From: Burkholderiales bacterium
GTDB lineage: Bacteria; Pseudomonadota; Gammaproteobacteria; Burkholderiales; Burkholderiaceae_C
DNA: 6,714 bases
Direction: 5' to 3'
NCBI GenBank assembly: GCA_947458895.1
Contig: CANHBY010000070.1
Coordinates: forward strand, 1-6,714
Position 1 is the first letter of the stretch, and every line of letters begins with the position of its first letter. Under the pieces are notes generated by a model. The model worked only from the letters and a program-made list of their open reading frames with translations. It did no database searches and was not told where the DNA came from. The position numbers and the translations under genes were made by a program. Positions 5,601-6,714 of the stretch are shown here, one piece after another.

Positions 5601-6714
5601 CTGGATGGCGCTGCCAGCTCGGAGGACCAATACCGGGCTTTGCTGGACGCAGGCACACAAGCGGCCAAGGATCTGGGTCTGCAGGTCGGCAAGCCCTTGA
5701 CGGCGGAGCAGGTCAAGGGGCTCAAGCAAGACATGGTGTGGCTGGAGACGCGGGAGGTCACGCTGCCCAGCGGGCAGAAGGTGCAGGCCTTGGTGCCGCA
5801 GGTGTATGCCAGGGTAGACGCGAGCATGCCCACGCAGCTCAAGCTGGACAAGGGCCAAGGTTTGTCGAGTGGTCGCACCGTCACGGTGGACATGTCGGGC
5901 ACCTACCTGCAAAAGGACAACGTGCTGGCCACGGAGTCCTTGGTGATGAGGGCCGACGATCTGAGGCTGCAGGGGCAGCTGATGAGCCGAGACATCAGCC
6001 TGCAGGCCACGCACAATGTGGTCAATGAGGGCGTGCAGGTGATTGCGGGGCGGGATCTGCAGGTCACCGCGGGGCGAGACATTCTCGCCAGCAGCGTGGT
6101 CAATGGCGGGCAAATTACCCAGTTGGCGGCGTTTGCGGCGGGCAACACGGAGTCGGGCCAGTTGGTGCTGAGCGCAGGCGGAGACATCCGCACGGAGGGC
6201 GCGTTAGTGCAAAACCTCAGCAAGGGTGCCACCAAGCTCCAGGCGGGCCAGGACGTGCTCCTGGGCACGGTGAGCGTGACGCAAAAAACGAGCACCGCGC
6301 AGGGTCGCAACCGGCGTGATGTGACCGTGACGCAAGACGTGGGCTCGCAGGTGGTGAGCCAGGGCGACATCCGGGTGGAGGCCGGGCGAGACATCGTGGG
6401 CAAGGCGGCCACGATTCAAAGCACCGAGGGCTCGGTGGTGGGGTTAGCGGGTCGGGATGTGCAGTTCAGTGCCGGGGAGAGAGTGACAGTCACAGACGAT
6501 CTGACGGTGAGCACCAAGAGGCGGCTGTTCAAGAAGGTGAGCACGACCACGCACACGGTATCGAGCGAGACGCAGGCCGTCGAGGGCTCTGTGGGCGGCG
6601 CGTCAGTGAGCATGCAATCGGGGCAGGACATTCACCTCACGGGCTCGGCGGTGGTGGCCAATCAGCAGGTGCAGTTGGTGGCGGGGCAAGATGTGACCCT
6701 GGACGCCAAGCAGA
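2484..6714 (+). CDS. fhaB: TpsA filamentous hemagglutinin / CdiA-like exoprotein, 3' end beyond the window
   Basis: The frame is open for 1410 codons with no stop, and the gene is cut by the window end; relatives are often 2500-5000 residues. It encodes a large surface protein secreted through TpsB, an adhesin or CDI effector. Visible parts: ESPR at 1-22 (MNKLSYRIVYNASRG), hydrophobic core 53-70 and signal cleavage after AQA72; TPS domain about 73-275 with NVYKQFDV (115-122), NPAG (187-190) and C193/C196, the only cysteines; LGGMYA (296-301) and TEAGVGVR, classic FhaB-family sequence; FHA-1 repeats to about 880; an Ala/Pro linker (930-959); the conserved RLGD (1016-1019), YEQRLV (1022-1027), DMVWLE (1083-1088) and LVPQVY (1103-1108) segment; then FHA-2 AGRD repeats (1188, 1196, 1300, 1322). 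ATG 2484 is the only possible start, since an in-frame TAA lies at 2469-2471. Its ribosome site is weak. FhaB versus CdiA cannot be decided without the C-terminus. Confidence 0.95.
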   Translation, partial: MNKLSYRIVYNASRGQLMAVSEASPSDHSGSGVEGETGGAKQAAGQPLVTRPLSWAMWLALGMVSVVGSAQAGPTQIVVDPNAAAAHRPTVGTGVNGNGTVVNIQTPSAAGVSRNVYKQFDVGAEGVVLNNARVGQRTQVAGPVAGNRSLVKGTAKVILNEVNGPAGSQLNGTVEVSGDRAQVIIANPAGVTCDGCGFINAKRVTLTTGTPVVNGGSLEGYRVEQGTTKIGPGGMNTGSADYTDIISRAVVVEGKVQARELRVITGANEVSADGSRITPIEGKGPKPEYAIDSSELGGMYAKKITLISTEAGVGVRRAGNLGASAGDVRISADGSILGTGAIQSAGDIVIAAQNIAQSGSIQARGNVRLSSRNKLEVGSGVIVSKGDTTLEAPVMTVSSDALLVAGLNDDGAVSGSSQLMVSGGSFQSKGKHVVAADFDIQAKTVDLADSTSQVGMSLVINAEGSLTTDRAKVLADQLLLAAWVLSNRGGQIVQTGSQSSVLRLRELDNTEGTLLVRGDTVLDLGKLDNTKGLIGVTAGGLEIRALGVVNRGGAIEADGELKIRSKGLIDNEQGRLLSSKSVEITDDDATRSLSVQGKDGTIMGREGVTLKAASYSGDGALLTEGTLAVDLQSGLRNTGHMAGTVANVFVTGGFSNAGTLEADEFNLRSQAVVNEGSGEILANKGHIAADTVSNQGLVDVGQLRVDANETVNSGRIYGNEVSLGGGTLRNEQGGVIAARVQLDLGVAHVQNEEGSEITSAGSMRIGGSLDAQGHAVGRAQSLSNSSGLIEAEGRLEMNVAQTTNKRSRFEMQERVTTQELTLAAAPDATVRTETTESVVIQASEAGTIRAHTVAIQGAIVNDKSRILGVDVQYDSNQLTQMGAESTLSTRTVTQNSASGEEVQTTKTELVEFRPLISASANLLQTNKEAKPAAAPGALPAAAAGAQAASPAATPVAAPGEMSAAQVNLSLPLSKQYSASASGQSLVQTDARLGGYKTWVGSEAQMSALGVDPQIKRLGDAQYEQRLVADQVQKLTGRILLDGAASSEDQYRALLDAGTQAAKDLGLQVGKPLTAEQVKGLKQDMVWLETREVTLPSGQKVQALVPQVYARVDASMPTQLKLDKGQGLSSGRTVTVDMSGTYLQKDNVLATESLVMRADDLRLQGQLMSRDISLQATHNVVNEGVQVIAGRDLQVTAGRDILASSVVNGGQITQLAAFAAGNTESGQLVLSAGGDIRTEGALVQNLSKGATKLQAGQDVLLGTVSVTQKTSTAQGRNRRDVTVTQDVGSQVVSQGDIRVEAGRDIVGKAATIQSTEGSVVGLAGRDVQFSAGERVTVTDDLTVSTKRRLFKKVSTTTHTVSSETQAVEGSVGGASVSMQSGQDIHLTGSAVVANQQVQLVAGQDVTLDAKQ
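2700..3308 (+). other. TPS secretion domain of TpsA
   Basis: Residues 73 to about 275 form the conserved N-terminal domain that binds the TpsB POTRA domains. Marks are NVYKQFDV at 115-122, LNN at 129-131, NEVNG at 160-164 and NPAGVTCDGCGFIN at 187-200, where NPAG corresponds to the NPNG-type signature of the family. The CxxC pair is shared with many beta-proteobacterial FhaB and CDI proteins. The right boundary is approximate. Confidence 0.85.
4002..4211 (+). repeat. FHA-1 beta-helix repeats with 20-21 residue spacing
   Basis: Four successive turns carry an (L/V)(D)N(x)xG-type motif, with the asparagine at residues 509, 529, 550 and 571, a spacing of 20, 21 and 21. This is the period expected for one coil of the FHA right-handed beta-helix. 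Similar but less regular turns continue to about residue 780 (for example LRNTGHMAG, FSNAGTLEAD, VNSGRIYG, LRNEQGGVIAA). The repeat is a protein-level one; the DNA copies have diverged. Confidence 0.75.
5271..5360 (+). other. Ala/Pro-rich linker inside TpsA
   Basis: Residues 930-959 contain 15 Ala and 6 Pro among 30 positions, starting KPAAAPGALPAAAAG. It is low complexity and unlike the beta-helix on either side. It separates the end of the FHA-1 half, whose last recognisable family piece is INDKSR-like VNDKSRILG at about 863-871, from the conserved RLGD/YEQRLV segment. It is probably a flexible or extended hinge; in CdiA-type proteins the receptor-binding and Tyr/Pro-rich regions lie near this point. 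Confidence 0.7.
5409..5813 (+). other. Conserved FhaB/CdiA segment between the two FHA repeat regions
   Basis: Residues 976-1110 carry a series of motifs that I recall from many FhaB and CdiA proteins: a T-D-x-R/F-x-x-Y-x-x-W-like stretch (TDARLGGYKTWVGS), LG(V)DP, KRLGD, YEQRLV, LTGR, QYRALLDAG, DMVWLE, VTLPSGQ and LVPQVY. No catalytic role is known to me. In CdiA it belongs to the part just before FHA-2. Boundaries are approximate. Confidence 0.7.
5874..6714 (+). repeat. FHA-2-type hemagglutinin repeats of TpsA, incomplete
   Basis: From about residue 1131 the protein is made of turns marked by AGRD-like motifs: AGRD at 1188, 1196, 1300 and 1322; AGGD at 1231; AGQD at 1254 and 1400; SGQD at 1379. 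This is the pattern of the hemagglutinin repeat family (Fil_haemagg_2). The stretch TKRRLFKKVSTTTHTVSSET matches the usual position of a charged, threonine-rich insert between turns in this family. The array continues past the window edge. Confidence 0.85.

Noticed and set aside
5232..6113. Minus-strand open frame of 293 codons opposite the TpsA middle region
   Set aside because: It is antisense to the conserved RLGD/YEQRLV segment, which is the real coding frame.
2484..6714. Possible frameshift or premature stop in tpsA
   Set aside because: Reading codon by codon from ATG 2484 to the edge shows no in-frame stop, and family motifs stay in the same frame throughout.

Overview
This GC-rich window holds three genes. 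An HU-type nucleoid protein gene lies on the minus strand at the left edge. Divergent from it is a two-partner secretion (TPS, type Vb) operon on the plus strand: a complete outer-membrane transporter (TpsB; FhaC/ShlB/HecB family) followed by a giant exoprotein gene (TpsA; filamentous hemagglutinin/CdiA family) that runs off the right edge. The GC-rich coding, the HU sequence style and the TpsA signature sequences suggest a beta-proteobacterium, probably Burkholderiales. That placement is inference from protein style; no rRNA or other phylogenetic marker is present.

Layout: positions 1-44 show nothing I can name. Positions 45-71 are a clean intrinsic terminator for the HU gene, which occupies 91-372 with a GTG start and a strong AAGGAG ribosome binding site. 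The 279-base divergent spacer (373-651) has no gene. It contains a perfect C8-A4-G8 palindrome and a tandem 11-bp near-repeat, both unexplained. The TpsB gene (652-2418, GTG start) encodes a signal peptide, a plug-like helix, two POTRA domains and a 16-strand-type barrel with the VRGF and VDYG motifs of the Omp85/TpsB superfamily. After a 65-base spacer the TpsA gene starts at ATG 2484 and stays open to the end of the window (1410 codons visible). It encodes, in order, an ESPR-type extended signal peptide, the TPS secretion domain with NPAG and a CxxC pair, FHA-1-type beta-helix repeats, an Ala/Pro-rich linker, a conserved family segment (RLGD, YEQRLV, LVPQVY) and the start of FHA-2-type AGRD repeats.

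How the genes work together: TpsA crosses the inner membrane by the Sec system, its TPS domain engages the TpsB POTRA domains, and the chain is threaded through the TpsB barrel to fold as a long beta-helix on the cell surface. Whether it is an adhesin or a contact-dependent inhibition (CDI) effector depends on its C-terminus and on any immunity gene beyond the right edge, neither of which is visible. Nothing here requires a new type of system. The points most worth a second look are the homopolymer palindrome between the divergent genes, the alanine-rich linker in the middle of TpsA, and the unseen TpsA tail.
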